Notes under the pieces: generated by a model
Seen by the model: only the letters and a program-made list of their open reading frames with translations
What the model was told of the DNA's origin: nothing
The model's database searches: none
Origin: an uncultured Granulosicoccaceae bacterium
GTDB lineage: Bacteria; Pseudomonadota; Gammaproteobacteria; Granulosicoccales; Granulosicoccaceae
DNA length: 64,000 bases
Direction: 5' to 3'
Assembly (NCBI GenBank): GCA_937998875.1
Contig: CALLBO010000020.1
Coordinates: 1-64,000 of the forward strand
Shown: positions 1 through 8,901 of the stretch, one piece after another
How positions within the stretch are numbered: position 1 is the first letter of the stretch
How the letters are laid out: the number at the start of each line of letters is the position of its first letter
Program-made: the position numbers and the translations under genes

Positions 1-302
1 CGTCTTCACCCTCAATGGGCAATTGCAACTGACCGCTCGTGTCTGCTTTAACAACTCGACGTTTTATCCCCATCTGAATTGCTCTTTATTGCCTCCAGCA
101 ATAATCGCAAAAATTCAGACCTTTGGCGACACCCTCCCAAAGGGAGGGTGGCTTACAGGCGAGATTCGCTTTAGCTTTAGCGACAGCCTCTATGGGAGGG
201 TCCGAGTCTAAGCTCGGGGGAGGGCTTTATCGCTCGGTGAGGTTCGCTCCAGCTCTAGCCTCTCACGGATCTACAAAGGCTGCAGCCATAAGCGTATGGT
301 TT
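1..302. other. Gene-free left edge
   Basis: No convincing gene. One frame on the plus strand is open from base 2 to 211, but its translation runs through the palindromic repeat at 131-190 and looks like no protein I know, so I treat it as chance. The rest is repeat-derived sequence rich in CCCTCCC/GGGAGGG blocks. Confidence 0.5.
131..230. repeat. Intergenic repeat, copy 1
   Basis: A perfect 8-bp hairpin (ACCCTCCC, loop AAA, GGGAGGGT; 131-149) is followed by a 29-base block at 161-189 that recurs at 11882-11910 with two mismatches. A further GGGAGGGT/GGGGGAGGG pair follows to about 230. The copy near 11.7 kb has the same parts in another arrangement, so this is a degenerate member of a dispersed non-coding repeat family. 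Confidence 0.6.
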
Positions 303-803
303 TCAACTACCATTAGCTGAACGTGTAATTTCCTGCTTTAACCAGTCAACATCCGAACTGGTTTTATTGATCATCAGGCGAAAGAACACAATGCAGGCGA
401 CCAGCATAAAAACGATATAAAGCAAAGAACCCCACGACGCTGCGGGGTTACTGAGAATCGTTATCAATGTCCAGATCGCCATCAGCGCAACAACGAAGCA
501 CCATAGAACAATAAATTTCTGAATTATCCGGTTTAAAGTAATTTTACCGGTGAGCTTTGATTGCTGACCGCTATCAGAAAAATTGCCGTAGAAAGTCGGC
601 CTGAATGAGTTTCTGCTTCCGGGTACTGAACGGTGAATGTGGGTAGCGTTTTTCGTGACGCTGCCAATCATGGCGTCACCTGTGCCAAACGGAGTTTTAC
701 CGGGTGCAGTAACATGCTCTACAAGATTGTTAATGGCCTGATCTACCGACACTTTCAGTTCAAACTCAACACTCTCTGTTCTAAAGAAACGCTCTGTAAT
801 CAT
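303..803 (-). CDS. Hypothetical membrane protein with two TM segments
   Basis: A 166-residue protein I do not recognise. The first 90 residues are soluble and polar. Two hydrophobic segments follow at roughly residues 93-112 (IVLWCFVVALMAIWTLIT) and 124-143 (WGSLLYIVFMLVACIVFF), then a short charged tail. This suggests a small inner-membrane protein with its N-terminal domain in the cytoplasm. The next gene upstream on the same strand ends before a gap of about 90 bases to this one's neighbour, so it is probably transcribed alone. The ribosome binding site is weak. Confidence 0.6.
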   Translation of the reverse strand: MITERFFRTESVEFELKVSVDQAINNLVEHVTAPGKTPFGTGDAMIGSVTKNATHIHRSVPGSRNSFRPTFYGNFSDSGQQSKLTGKITLNRIIQKFIVLWCFVVALMAIWTLITILSNPAASWGSLLYIVFMLVACIVFFRLMINKTSSDVDWLKQEITRSANGS

Positions 804-892
804 CGTTCTACTCGATTATTTTTAAAACCACACATAATGCAAAGCACACACATGCGCCTAAGCGCAGCATTTACTCAGTGAAGGCCACTGCC

Positions 893-3193
893 CTACTCAA
901 AAATAAAAATCGGACTGCTCCAAGCCTGGAAACCGTCTTCGGTATATACGCCAATCCACAATGGATTATCACCGTCTTTATGCAAAGGCACCTCGATACT
1001 TTGCTTCATTTCTGTTTGCGATAGCGTCTCTGGCAGACGATAGATATTTATCTGTCTTTCTAGTCCGCCTGCATCAAGCTGCACACCGGTGTAGTCAAGT
1101 GAATTAATCTCTGCATTCAATGCGCCGTGATTGCAACCAAGATCAACGGTTGCCTGCTTATTTTCCACATCAAGCCAGACATCAAAACCACCATAGTTGC
1201 CGGTAGTCATCGCGTCCCATTCAATCGTGTCGCTTCCACTCTGCTCGAGCTTGCGTTCATGATTCCAGGCATTGATTTTCATCATCCGGGTTATTCTGCA
1301 ATTGGAAAATCGTGCACGGCCCGTCCAATTGGTTTGCCTGCCACGGCCGCGATACTCGGCCCCGCTCCAGAGCACTCTGACACGGGCACTGGACTGCTCA
1401 GTTGCTTCTTTGTAGGGTCTCAGTGTCTGGACAACATTTTCGCCATTACGTACTTCTATTTTTTCAATCGGTGAATGCGCATGAACATGTACTTTTAACG
1501 TGACGCTATCAACGGATGACTGCACGATATCGCCCATCATTGCGGTAGTGATTGTCTCTGACTCAGGATTTTGATAGCAATTCGGATCTCTCTTATAAAG
1601 GGTACTCTGTTGGCTAAAAACCGCATCCACCTGCATATGCATACGACACCCGGTTGTACCGTAGTGGTGTCTGCGACGCATACATTCAAACAAACCATCA
1701 CGGGAGAAGTCGTCAGTCAAAAAGCAGGTTAAGCCACCATAGGCACCAAAGGTTGCAACCCCCGGATAGCTCGCACCCGGCCGACCCTTGTGACCATCAC
1801 TGTTACACACTACACCGCAACGATGTCCAAGCTTAAACCCGTCTGTCAGCAGCCATTCAAACGTACCCCAGGCAGAATGAATTTCCATCGCAGTTTCAAG
1901 CCGGCCGTCATGAGCCTGTGCAATATCTGCGTAACGTCCACCTACATGCGCATAGACCACGCAGTCTTCATCCTGCAGTGCTTCAAAAAGAGCCGTTGCG
2001 TTCGGTGCATCTGTATTGATGTCTGACCGGTCTGTGATCAGCGCATGTGACGAGCGACGTATCTGTCTGCCCTCTTCCCGGAAGTAAACATTTCTATCAC
2101 CGCCTACCGCCGTATTACCGGACCATTCATAGCCCGGAAACACCACAAAGCGACCATCTTCATGATACTCCGCCGTTAATTCATTTACGTACTTCCAGAA
2201 TGCGTTATTGATTTGAAAGTCATTGGCCTGATGACCGGTCACATCAAGGAAGGATTTATTACGTGCGAAATCAAAATAGCTTCTTGACGTAGTGATGCCG
2301 ATTGACTCACCGCTTTGACCATGCAGATCACCCCAGTAACCCGATAAACCTTCACGTATGTGCAACGGGCCTGCTTGCGCCACACAGCTGCCCGAATCAT
2401 CAATAACCTTGATACCAACAATGCCAGGACTCTCCACAGACAGACCTTCAAACAGGAGTGACTTTTCCCCCTGCTTGTAATGAACCTCCGCCGGCAGGCC
2501 TGCAACAGGCACAGTACTCTCAAGTGTAAAGATACCTTCCGCCAGCGGTGTTGGATTTCCCCAGTAATCTTCAGCTTTAATACCCAGGTGAAATTTCTCT
2601 CCGGGCTTTCGGGCGGTTGGCAGAACCGCTTTCCACACTGCAGGTGGCCCGGGTACGATCGATATATATGGCGTCTCTGGTAGCGGAATGTAGTGGCCGA
2701 CCGCACAAACATCTGCCAGCACTTTGAATTCAAAACCCGCCTCGCAGAACGACTGCATTTTCATTCCAGGTGAACCTTGCGATGAATCACCAAAAACAAC
2801 AGTAATGGTATCGCCTTCTCGCAGGTAACCTCCGTGCAAGCGAGCTGTTAAACATCTGAACCAGGGTCGCTGATGACCAGTTCTTGCATACTGCAGTGAT
2901 ATCCTTGAGCCATTACTCGCGCTTGCGGTAACAAAATTATAATCCCCGGGGTCTGAAGTTTGCAGCTCACCCCAATCACCCATATATCGAAAAACCACCC
3001 GTATGCTGCCTGTGTCATCAATGCCGTAACGGCCAACGGTATAAGTCAGCGTAAACGTCTGTACGCTGCGGGCTTCAAACGCACCGCGTGGTGTCAATTC
3101 AACGTGACCGTACAAAACCGGATCTTCACCCGGCTGGGTCGCAGGCCAGACATCTCCCATTAATTCCGTGGCGACCACGTCTTCTTCACGCAT
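893..3193 (-). CDS. DUF3604 family protein (PHP-like metal-dependent hydrolase fold)
   Basis: A 766-residue protein matching the DUF3604 family, large proteins with a PHP-type metallohydrolase core. The family motifs appear in order in the middle of the chain: GDLHGQSGES, VTGHQAND, FPGYEWSG, VVYAHVGGRY, EIHSAWGTFEW and CNSDGHKGRPG, where the His, Asp and Glu residues would bind metal. The first 280 residues are beta-rich and the last 170 look like another beta domain. No signal peptide is visible. The family's substrate is unknown to me. It ends 102 bases before the porin gene's stop on the same strand, with no obvious partner. Confidence 0.85.
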   Translation of the reverse strand: MREEDVVATELMGDVWPATQPGEDPVLYGHVELTPRGAFEARSVQTFTLTYTVGRYGIDDTGSIRVVFRYMGDWGELQTSDPGDYNFVTASASNGSRISLQYARTGHQRPWFRCLTARLHGGYLREGDTITVVFGDSSQGSPGMKMQSFCEAGFEFKVLADVCAVGHYIPLPETPYISIVPGPPAVWKAVLPTARKPGEKFHLGIKAEDYWGNPTPLAEGIFTLESTVPVAGLPAEVHYKQGEKSLLFEGLSVESPGIVGIKVIDDSGSCVAQAGPLHIREGLSGYWGDLHGQSGESIGITTSRSYFDFARNKSFLDVTGHQANDFQINNAFWKYVNELTAEYHEDGRFVVFPGYEWSGNTAVGGDRNVYFREEGRQIRRSSHALITDRSDINTDAPNATALFEALQDEDCVVYAHVGGRYADIAQAHDGRLETAMEIHSAWGTFEWLLTDGFKLGHRCGVVCNSDGHKGRPGASYPGVATFGAYGGLTCFLTDDFSRDGLFECMRRRHHYGTTGCRMHMQVDAVFSQQSTLYKRDPNCYQNPESETITTAMMGDIVQSSVDSVTLKVHVHAHSPIEKIEVRNGENVVQTLRPYKEATEQSSARVRVLWSGAEYRGRGRQTNWTGRARFSNCRITRMMKINAWNHERKLEQSGSDTIEWDAMTTGNYGGFDVWLDVENKQATVDLGCNHGALNAEINSLDYTGVQLDAGGLERQINIYRLPETLSQTEMKQSIEVPLHKDGDNPLWIGVYTEDGFQAWSSPIFIFE

Positions 3194-3295
3194 TAGAGAA
3201 CACTCTTTTGAGTAAGTCTTGAGCGTACTGCTTTGGCTATTCGCTTACAAGAGTTCTGTGGTACCGGAGGTTTTCAGGTTGAACAATTCCTGAGC

Positions 3296-4078
3296 CTAAA
3301 ACGCCCGTACCACTCCAATGGAAGCTTCGTAGGTTGTTTCGGAACCTTCCTCGGCAATTAACGGACTATCACTCATATTGGATCCGTAGAACTCAAACGT
3401 GACCGCTCCCTGCAACGACCACTCCGGGCTCAACGCATAATCAAGTCCAAGCTGTGTAGACAGCCCTTTGTAACCCGATTTCGGTTTATAAACGCTGTAA
3501 CCCGTTGCGGCAGCAGTTGACTCACCTATCCCCACTTCAGTAAACAGGTGCTCCGCATCGGCAAAGCTTAGATCTACTTCCGTCTGCAGTGAAAGCTTTG
3601 GCGTTAAAAATTTCTGGTAGCCAGCACCCACGAACCCAACCAGCCCTTTACCACGATCAAGTACATCAATCTGAATACCGCTACCTAGCACAATCTGCCC
3701 GACACGCCAAAACAACAGAGCTTGCACCTCTACCGTGTCCTCAACTTCCGGAAATCCGGCAAGCACCGGATCATCAGCGTTGTCGCGGCCAAATTCATAT
3801 TCCAGATTGGTGCGCAGCTGCGTGTTGGCTCCAATGGCCCAGTCGGCACCGATCTCACCTAGTGAAAAGAAGTAGCGATGGCCACTGCGTGACTGATAAC
3901 TGGCCTCGAAATTTAGTTCGGGTTCAGGTGTATAGACATCAGAGCCGGTATAGACAGGCTCAACTTCAACACCGACCTGAAGTTCATAAGACCAGCCTGC
4001 CTCAACGTGTTCTTCAGCACTGGTTGCGCAGCTATAAACCAGTAAAATGACGCTTGCTGCTCGAGTTAGTGTAGACAT
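3296..4078 (-). CDS. MipA/OmpV family outer-membrane protein
   Basis: About 260 residues from the ATG at 4078. That start has a good ribosome binding site (AAGGAG seven bases upstream) and begins a signal peptide ending near CATSA. A longer frame reaches 4168 but adds 30 residues ahead of the signal peptide. The mature part has alternating beta-strand patterns (GADWAIGANTQLRTNLEY, GLSTQLGLDYALSPEWSLQG) and ends in an aromatic residue (VRAF), as barrel proteins do. MipA/OmpV proteins are outer-membrane barrels; some act as scaffolds for murein hydrolases. It is divergent from the LuxR-type gene at 4141, a likely regulator. Confidence 0.8.
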   Translation of the reverse strand: MSTLTRAASVILLVYSCATSAEEHVEAGWSYELQVGVEVEPVYTGSDVYTPEPELNFEASYQSRSGHRYFFSLGEIGADWAIGANTQLRTNLEYEFGRDNADDPVLAGFPEVEDTVEVQALLFWRVGQIVLGSGIQIDVLDRGKGLVGFVGAGYQKFLTPKLSLQTEVDLSFADAEHLFTEVGIGESTAAATGYSVYKPKSGYKGLSTQLGLDYALSPEWSLQGAVTFEFYGSNMSDSPLIAEEGSETTYEASIGVVRAF

Positions 4079-4140
4079 TGTAAAGCTCCTTGAAAGGGGC
4101 TTCAGATAGCCACAGCAAATTAAAATCGGGAATCCGTCAA

Positions 4141-4734
4141 ATGACTGAAACACAGCAGAATCAAACACCTACCGGTTTTCCTCAGTCCGATGACTTACGT
4201 CCGCGCTGGCGTGTCTTGCTGGATAACGAGCGTCTCGTCATCACGGTTGTGCTCGGTATGCTGATTATTTTCGCAACTTACGATTTCTTTGAAGATCGCA
4301 GCGAAGGTGCGGCCGGTGATGTGCTGTTTGCCGACGTCAGCGATATGTTTTTACCGGTACTACTGTTACTCTACATCTGGCGCTACACGCCACTTGCCTT
4401 GATGAAAAAAAACCGCTCGCTGGAACAAGTGGTGTCTGTCCAACGCACTGATCTGGAGTTATGGAAAGGTCGTGCCGGTACTTATCTTAAAGGCTTAAGT
4501 GAATCGATTGATCAGCAGTTAGATCAGTGGGCGCTGAGCGGCGCAGAAAAACAAGTCGCGTTACTGCTACTCAAAGGATTCAGCCTAAAAGAAATCGCCA
4601 GAGCACGCAGCGTCTCGGAGCGAACAGTTCGACAACAAGCAACCCACATCTATAAAAAATCATCCCTCAGCGGGCGAGCAGAGCTATCCGCTTTTTTTCT
4701 TGAGGATTTAATGCTTCCCGAACAGAAGCACTGA
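4141..4734 (+). CDS. Membrane-anchored LuxR-type HTH regulator
   Basis: 197 residues from the ATG at 4141; an in-frame TTG at 4090 would add 17 residues overlapping the porin's leader. Two hydrophobic segments (LVITVVLGMLIIFATYDFF and MFLPVLLLLYIW) come first, then a helical linker, then a C-terminal LuxR-type helix-turn-helix with the signature LLLLKGFSLKEIARARSVSE and RTVRQQATHIYKKSSLSGRA. No receiver domain is present. Membrane-tethered HTH proteins of this layout usually sense an envelope signal. It starts 62 bases from the divergent porin gene, so control of that gene is the simplest guess. Confidence 0.75.
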   Translation: MTETQQNQTPTGFPQSDDLRPRWRVLLDNERLVITVVLGMLIIFATYDFFEDRSEGAAGDVLFADVSDMFLPVLLLLYIWRYTPLALMKKNRSLEQVVSVQRTDLELWKGRAGTYLKGLSESIDQQLDQWALSGAEKQVALLLLKGFSLKEIARARSVSERTVRQQATHIYKKSSLSGRAELSAFFLEDLMLPEQKH

Positions 4735-4812
4735 GGTTTGCACATGCCCAAGGCGCACGCACCAGCATAAAACTGCGTTTGAACGCACGCTATTGCAGCC
4801 CTACAATGCACT

Positions 4813-6000
4813 GTGCTTAACATACTCGCTATACATAACTATCGCTCGATACAGAACCTTGTCACCCCGCTTGGTTCTCTCAATGTGGTGACTGGAGCCA
4901 ACGGTTGTGGCAAGTCAAACCTGTATCGCGCACTGAGATTACTTGCAGAGACTGCACGTGGCGGCGTTGTTAACTCTATAGCTGCAGAAGGAGGTTTACA
5001 GTCAACATTTTGGGCAGGCCCGGAAAAAATTTCGCGTGCCATGCGTCAGGGCGATGTGCCAGTGCAAGGTGGCCCACGCCAGGCACGCGTACGCCTGCAA
5101 CTGGGATTCGCCACAGAAGAGTTCGGTTACTCAGTCGCCCTTGGTCTGCCACCGCCACCTTCCAGACCACCGCCACCGCAGCCGCCGGTCAGTGCGTTTA
5201 CGCTGGACCCGGAAATCAAACGTGAATGCATCTGGGGAGGTGCAAGCTACCGACCAGCCAGTTCACTCACCGAACGTGATGGATCCGTTTTAAAAATTCG
5301 TCGCGATAGAAAATGGCAGGTAATCAATCAGCACCTCAGTCGTGGCGAAAGCCTGTTTGATCACGGCAGTGACCTGACAACAACACCGGAGATCTATCAC
5401 CTTAGAGAAATGATTGCCGGATGGCGTTTCTATGATCATTTCAGAACCGACCGCGAAGCACCATCACGACAACCGCAGCTTGGTACGCGTACACCGGTCC
5501 TGCACCATGACGGACGTGATGTAGCGGCTGCCATTCAAACTATTCGGGAAATGGGGGAAGTAGAACAATTCGACAATGCTATCGATGATGCATTTCCCGG
5601 TGCGACGGTCGAAGTTAAAAAGTCAGATAGTGGCTTGTTTGCACTCCGGTTCACTCAGCCGGGGTTGTTGCGGCCACTATCAGGAGCAGAGCTATCCGAC
5701 GGGACGTTAAGATACTTACTACTGGTAGCTGCGTTGCTAACACCACGCCCACCGCCGCTAATCGTGCTAAATGAACCGGAAACGAGCTTGCATCCTGATC
5801 TTCTGCCTTCACTGGGACGACTAATACTTGAAGTCTCCAAACAGACACAGGTTTGTGTTGTCTCTCATGCATCCCGATTGATTGCAGCACTGGAGGAAGA
5901 TACAAACTGTCATTCAATAAGACTTGAGAAGACCCTTGGCCAAACTGAAGTAGCAGAGCAAGGTATGTTTGATGAACCATTGTGGAAATGGCCATCCTGA
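4813..6000 (+). CDS. AAA family ATPase (COG4637-like)
   Basis: 395 residues from a GTG start. It has a Walker A motif GANGCGKSN near residues 28-36, an ABC-like signature LSDGTLRYLLL, and a Walker B block LIVLNEPETSLHPDLLPSLG, followed by an SHASRL histidine switch. This is the split-ABC ATPase layout of OLD/RecF-like predicted ATPases such as COG4637. A proline-rich stretch (LPPPPSRPPPPQPPV, about residues 115-129) interrupts the N-terminal lobe. No TOPRIM or nuclease domain is fused and none lies beside it, so the role (repair, defence or other) is open. Confidence 0.8.
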   Translation: MLNILAIHNYRSIQNLVTPLGSLNVVTGANGCGKSNLYRALRLLAETARGGVVNSIAAEGGLQSTFWAGPEKISRAMRQGDVPVQGGPRQARVRLQLGFATEEFGYSVALGLPPPPSRPPPPQPPVSAFTLDPEIKRECIWGGASYRPASSLTERDGSVLKIRRDRKWQVINQHLSRGESLFDHGSDLTTTPEIYHLREMIAGWRFYDHFRTDREAPSRQPQLGTRTPVLHHDGRDVAAAIQTIREMGEVEQFDNAIDDAFPGATVEVKKSDSGLFALRFTQPGLLRPLSGAELSDGTLRYLLLVAALLTPRPPPLIVLNEPETSLHPDLLPSLGRLILEVSKQTQVCVVSHASRLIAALEEDTNCHSIRLEKTLGQTEVAEQGMFDEPLWKWPS

Positions 6001-6185
6001 GGCGCGTGTCATTTAACAACTGACTTCGAAAAGACAGTCTATGCGGGAGAATCAATCCAGGTTTGCCCCGCAAGAGGAGAAGACAGGTCAGAATTTTCTA
6101 ACGGAATTTTGAGCGACCATTCCCTCCCCCTCGCTCCGACGTGATCCCATCCCTTCCGCAAGCGAGAGAGCACCATCCACTAAAC

Positions 6186-6194
6186 TGCTATAAT
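6186..6194 (+). promoter_or_regulatory. Extended -10 promoter of the HMG-CoA lyase gene
   Basis: TGCTATAAT is a perfect extended -10 element 46 bases before the ATG at 6240. No good -35 hexamer stands 17 bases upstream, as is usual for extended -10 promoters. Confidence 0.45.
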
Positions 6195-6239
6195 TCGCCA
6201 GCAGCCGCTAATCATTCAAACACGCACCTTAAAAAAAAC

Positions 6240-7139
6240 ATGAATTCAAAAATCGAAATTGTTGAAGTCTCACCAAGAGACGGCATTCAAAACGAAAAGA
6301 AAATTCTATCCACCGATGCCAAGCTCGAGTTAATTCGGCTGGCCGTCGCTGCCGGTGCGCCCCGCATTGAAGTAACCAGCTTTGTTAATCCTAAACTGGT
6401 TCCACAGATGGCAGACGCTGATGAACTCTCGGCGCGTCTGCCAAAAGACAATAATACTAGCTATATCGGTCTGGCATTAAACAAACGAGGGTATGAGCGA
6501 GTGGTTGCTGCAGGCCTCCACGAAGCCAATATTGTGGTCACCGCCAGCGATACTTTTGGCAAACGTAATCAAGGCACAGATACAGACGGCACTATTCGTA
6601 ACTTCACAGAAATTATGTCTAATGCTTCGGCAGATTTAAAAACAGGCGTCTCTATCACAACAGCGTTCGGTTGCCCTTTCGATGGTGAAGTTCCGCTTAG
6701 CCGACTGCTTGACACAGTAAGTCGATGCGCTGAAGCAAAGCCATTTGAAATAGGCATTGCAGATACCATCGGCGTGGCAACACCGGCTGATGTTGCTGAA
6801 CGGGTCGATGCGATCAAGCAGCTCTGCCCTGACATTCCGTTGCGACTACATTTTCACGATACCCGCAATACCGGTATTGCCAACGCGTGGGCGGCTGTTC
6901 AGGCCGGTGCGACAACGCTTGATTCAAGCTTCGGCGGAACTGGCGGATGCCCTTTTGCACCTCGGGCAACCGGCAACATCTGCACAGAAGATCTGCTCTA
7001 TATGCTGCATCGCTCAAAAATTGACACCGGTATGTCACTGAGCAGAGCTATCGAGGCGGCGCAATTTATCGAGCAGGAACTCGAAAAAACTGTCCCGGGC
7101 ATGGTCATGAAAGCGGGCGTTTTTCCAGCGAACGACTAA
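6240..7139 (+). CDS. mvaB: Hydroxymethylglutaryl-CoA lyase
   Basis: A 299-residue TIM-barrel enzyme of the HMGL family, the usual length from the ATG at 6240; the longer frame from 6141 adds 33 unlikely residues. It would split HMG-CoA into acetoacetate and acetyl-CoA, a last step of leucine breakdown. Seen: VSPRDGIQNE near the start (catalytic Arg13 and metal-binding Asp14), the metal-binding HFHDT block, and the glycine/cysteine loop GGTGGCPFAPRATGN typical of bacterial HMG-CoA lyases. None of the other leucine-degradation genes lie nearby. A related acyl-CoA lyase activity cannot be excluded. Confidence 0.85.
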   Translation: MNSKIEIVEVSPRDGIQNEKKILSTDAKLELIRLAVAAGAPRIEVTSFVNPKLVPQMADADELSARLPKDNNTSYIGLALNKRGYERVVAAGLHEANIVVTASDTFGKRNQGTDTDGTIRNFTEIMSNASADLKTGVSITTAFGCPFDGEVPLSRLLDTVSRCAEAKPFEIGIADTIGVATPADVAERVDAIKQLCPDIPLRLHFHDTRNTGIANAWAAVQAGATTLDSSFGGTGGCPFAPRATGNICTEDLLYMLHRSKIDTGMSLSRAIEAAQFIEQELEKTVPGMVMKAGVFPAND

Positions 7140-7286
7140 AATACTGATTGTCATCAACGCCCCGTCGGTGTTCACGTCAATCCCTAACGGGCGTGGTTAC
7201 AGAATTGGCAAATCGCTGACGAATCCGCACTGATTTGATAGCGTTTGCATCAACCAAATGTTACCGTTTAAAGAAGCAGAAAATCA

Positions 7287-7709
7287 ATGATTAAAGCACT
7301 CCAAGGTTCTTCTCCCGGCGTCCTGCTGTTGCGCATTCTTGCTGCCGCCATCGTCGTCTTCGGTACTTACAATCCGTCGGGGAAATCGGTCTACCACTGG
7401 GTTACGGCACAGGGCAACCTCGCAGACGCGTGGGTAATTCTCGTTATCGTCGTGACAGCGCTGCTTAACCTGGCACTGCTTATCGCAGCCTGGAAGGCCC
7501 TCGGTTTTCTGGGGACCCTGATCGTTCTTATACTTTTTGCAGCACTGGTCTATCTGTCATTTCAGGAAAACTGGGTCGGCAGCAGCGATTCTATTCAGTG
7601 GATGGCACTCACGCTCTACAGCGTATTCTTAGGCATTGGTCTGGCAGGCGCGATTCTGTGGCGCAGAGCCACGGGTCAGGTTGTGGTTGAAGATTCAGAC
7701 AACGTCTGA
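7287..7709 (+). CDS. Small four-TM membrane protein (DUF6524-like)
   Basis: 140 residues with four hydrophobic segments (about residues 12-26, 49-68, 73-90 and 103-125), so an integral inner-membrane protein. The motif GTYNPSGKSVYHW after the first segment is the feature I associate with DUF6524 family proteins. The function is unknown. It is followed by a rho-independent terminator and is probably monocistronic. Confidence 0.65.
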   Translation: MIKALQGSSPGVLLLRILAAAIVVFGTYNPSGKSVYHWVTAQGNLADAWVILVIVVTALLNLALLIAAWKALGFLGTLIVLILFAALVYLSFQENWVGSSDSIQWMALTLYSVFLGIGLAGAILWRRATGQVVVEDSDNV

Positions 7710-7761
7710 CACTCTACGCAGCAACGCAACCCACAACGCAACCCGGCGACGAAGCCTGGGC

Positions 7762-7793
7762 AAAAGGGCAGCCACCGCGCTGCCCTTTTCTTT
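7762..7793 (+). terminator. Rho-independent terminator
   Basis: AAAAGGGCAGC, a short loop, then GCTGCCCTTTT and CTTT. It is a strong GC stem with A and T flanks, 50 bases after the stop codon of the preceding membrane-protein gene. Confidence 0.75.
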
Positions 7794-7889
7794 GTGCGCG
7801 ACAAACATCCTGATGCGTAATCAGGCTTCCAACATGCTGCCATTTGTAGTCATAACACCTCAATCTAACGGCTTGTCTGCAGGACAACG

Positions 7890-8786
7890 ATGAATTTCTT
7901 TTTCGGCAATGCCTACATCCTGCTCACATTGACCGCATTTTTGTGGGGTGGCAATGCAGTTGCCGGAAAACTCGCAAGCGCAGACTGGCAGCCTTTTACC
8001 ATTACATCAATCAGATGGCTACTCACCGCAATCGTGCTGTTGCCATTTGCATGGCGTTATCTTAAGCGTGATAGCGCTATTCTTCGCGAGTACTGGTACG
8101 TATTGGCACTGCTCGGTGCGTTTGGTATGGCGCTGTTTAATCTCTGCATGTATCTGGCGCTGAATCATACAACAGCTATTAACGTTGCGATCGAGCAGGC
8201 ATCAATGCCAGTGATGATTATGCTGGCCAATTTTGTACTTTACTCTCAACGCACCAGCACCCTGCAGATTGTCGGGCTGGTGTTGTCAATGATCGGTGTA
8301 CTGATTACTACAACCGCGGGTAAACCCTGGACCTTTTTTACCGAAGGATTAAACTTCGGCGATGCGATCATGATGCTCGCATGCGTTTTCTATGCAGGCT
8401 ACACCATTGGCTTAAAGCGTAAGCCCAACGTGCACTGGCTAACATTCATGTGGATGATTTCGATAAGCGCGTTTGCGATGACAATTCCATTTACATTCTG
8501 GGAAGTACAACAACATGGCTTCACCACACCACCACTGAAAGGCTGGGCGGTAATGATCTATATCATTCTGGCACCGACAATCTGTGCACAAATATTCTAC
8601 GCACGCAGCGTGGAGTTAATTGGGGGTAACCGGGCCGGCCAGTTCATCAATCTGGTACCTATCTTCGGACCACTGCTGGCCATCATCGTACTGGGTGAAT
8701 CCTTTCACTGGTACCACCTGGTAGGTCTTGTGATGGTTATTGGCGGTATTTTGCTGGCTGAACGTTTTGCTGTAACAGAAACCTGA
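7890..8786 (+). CDS. EamA family (DMT superfamily) exporter
   Basis: 298 residues with ten hydrophobic segments arranged as two EamA repeats. The first carries FLWGGNAVAGKLA after helix 1, the second GDAIMMLACVFYAGYTIGLK. The C-terminal repeat ends with the typical NLVPIFGPLLAIIVLGESFH and GLVMVIGGILLAER. Members export amino acids or other small metabolites; the substrate cannot be read from sequence. AGGA precedes the ATG by a normal distance. Confidence 0.85.
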   Translation: MNFFFGNAYILLTLTAFLWGGNAVAGKLASADWQPFTITSIRWLLTAIVLLPFAWRYLKRDSAILREYWYVLALLGAFGMALFNLCMYLALNHTTAINVAIEQASMPVMIMLANFVLYSQRTSTLQIVGLVLSMIGVLITTTAGKPWTFFTEGLNFGDAIMMLACVFYAGYTIGLKRKPNVHWLTFMWMISISAFAMTIPFTFWEVQQHGFTTPPLKGWAVMIYIILAPTICAQIFYARSVELIGGNRAGQFINLVPIFGPLLAIIVLGESFHWYHLVGLVMVIGGILLAERFAVTET

Positions 8787-8901
8787 TCCCCCTCTTCCCG
8801 AAACCGGCAGTCTTTCTGATACAGTACCAATAAAGTACAAACGATCCTTTACGTCCGCCTGCGATCGGTACGCAGGGCAATAAAGCAGTCGAGGGGAAAC
8901 A

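Noticed and set aside
2239..2733. 164-codon frame on the same strand as the DUF3604 gene
   Set aside because: Out-of-frame shadow; the DUF3604 frame has family motifs on both sides.
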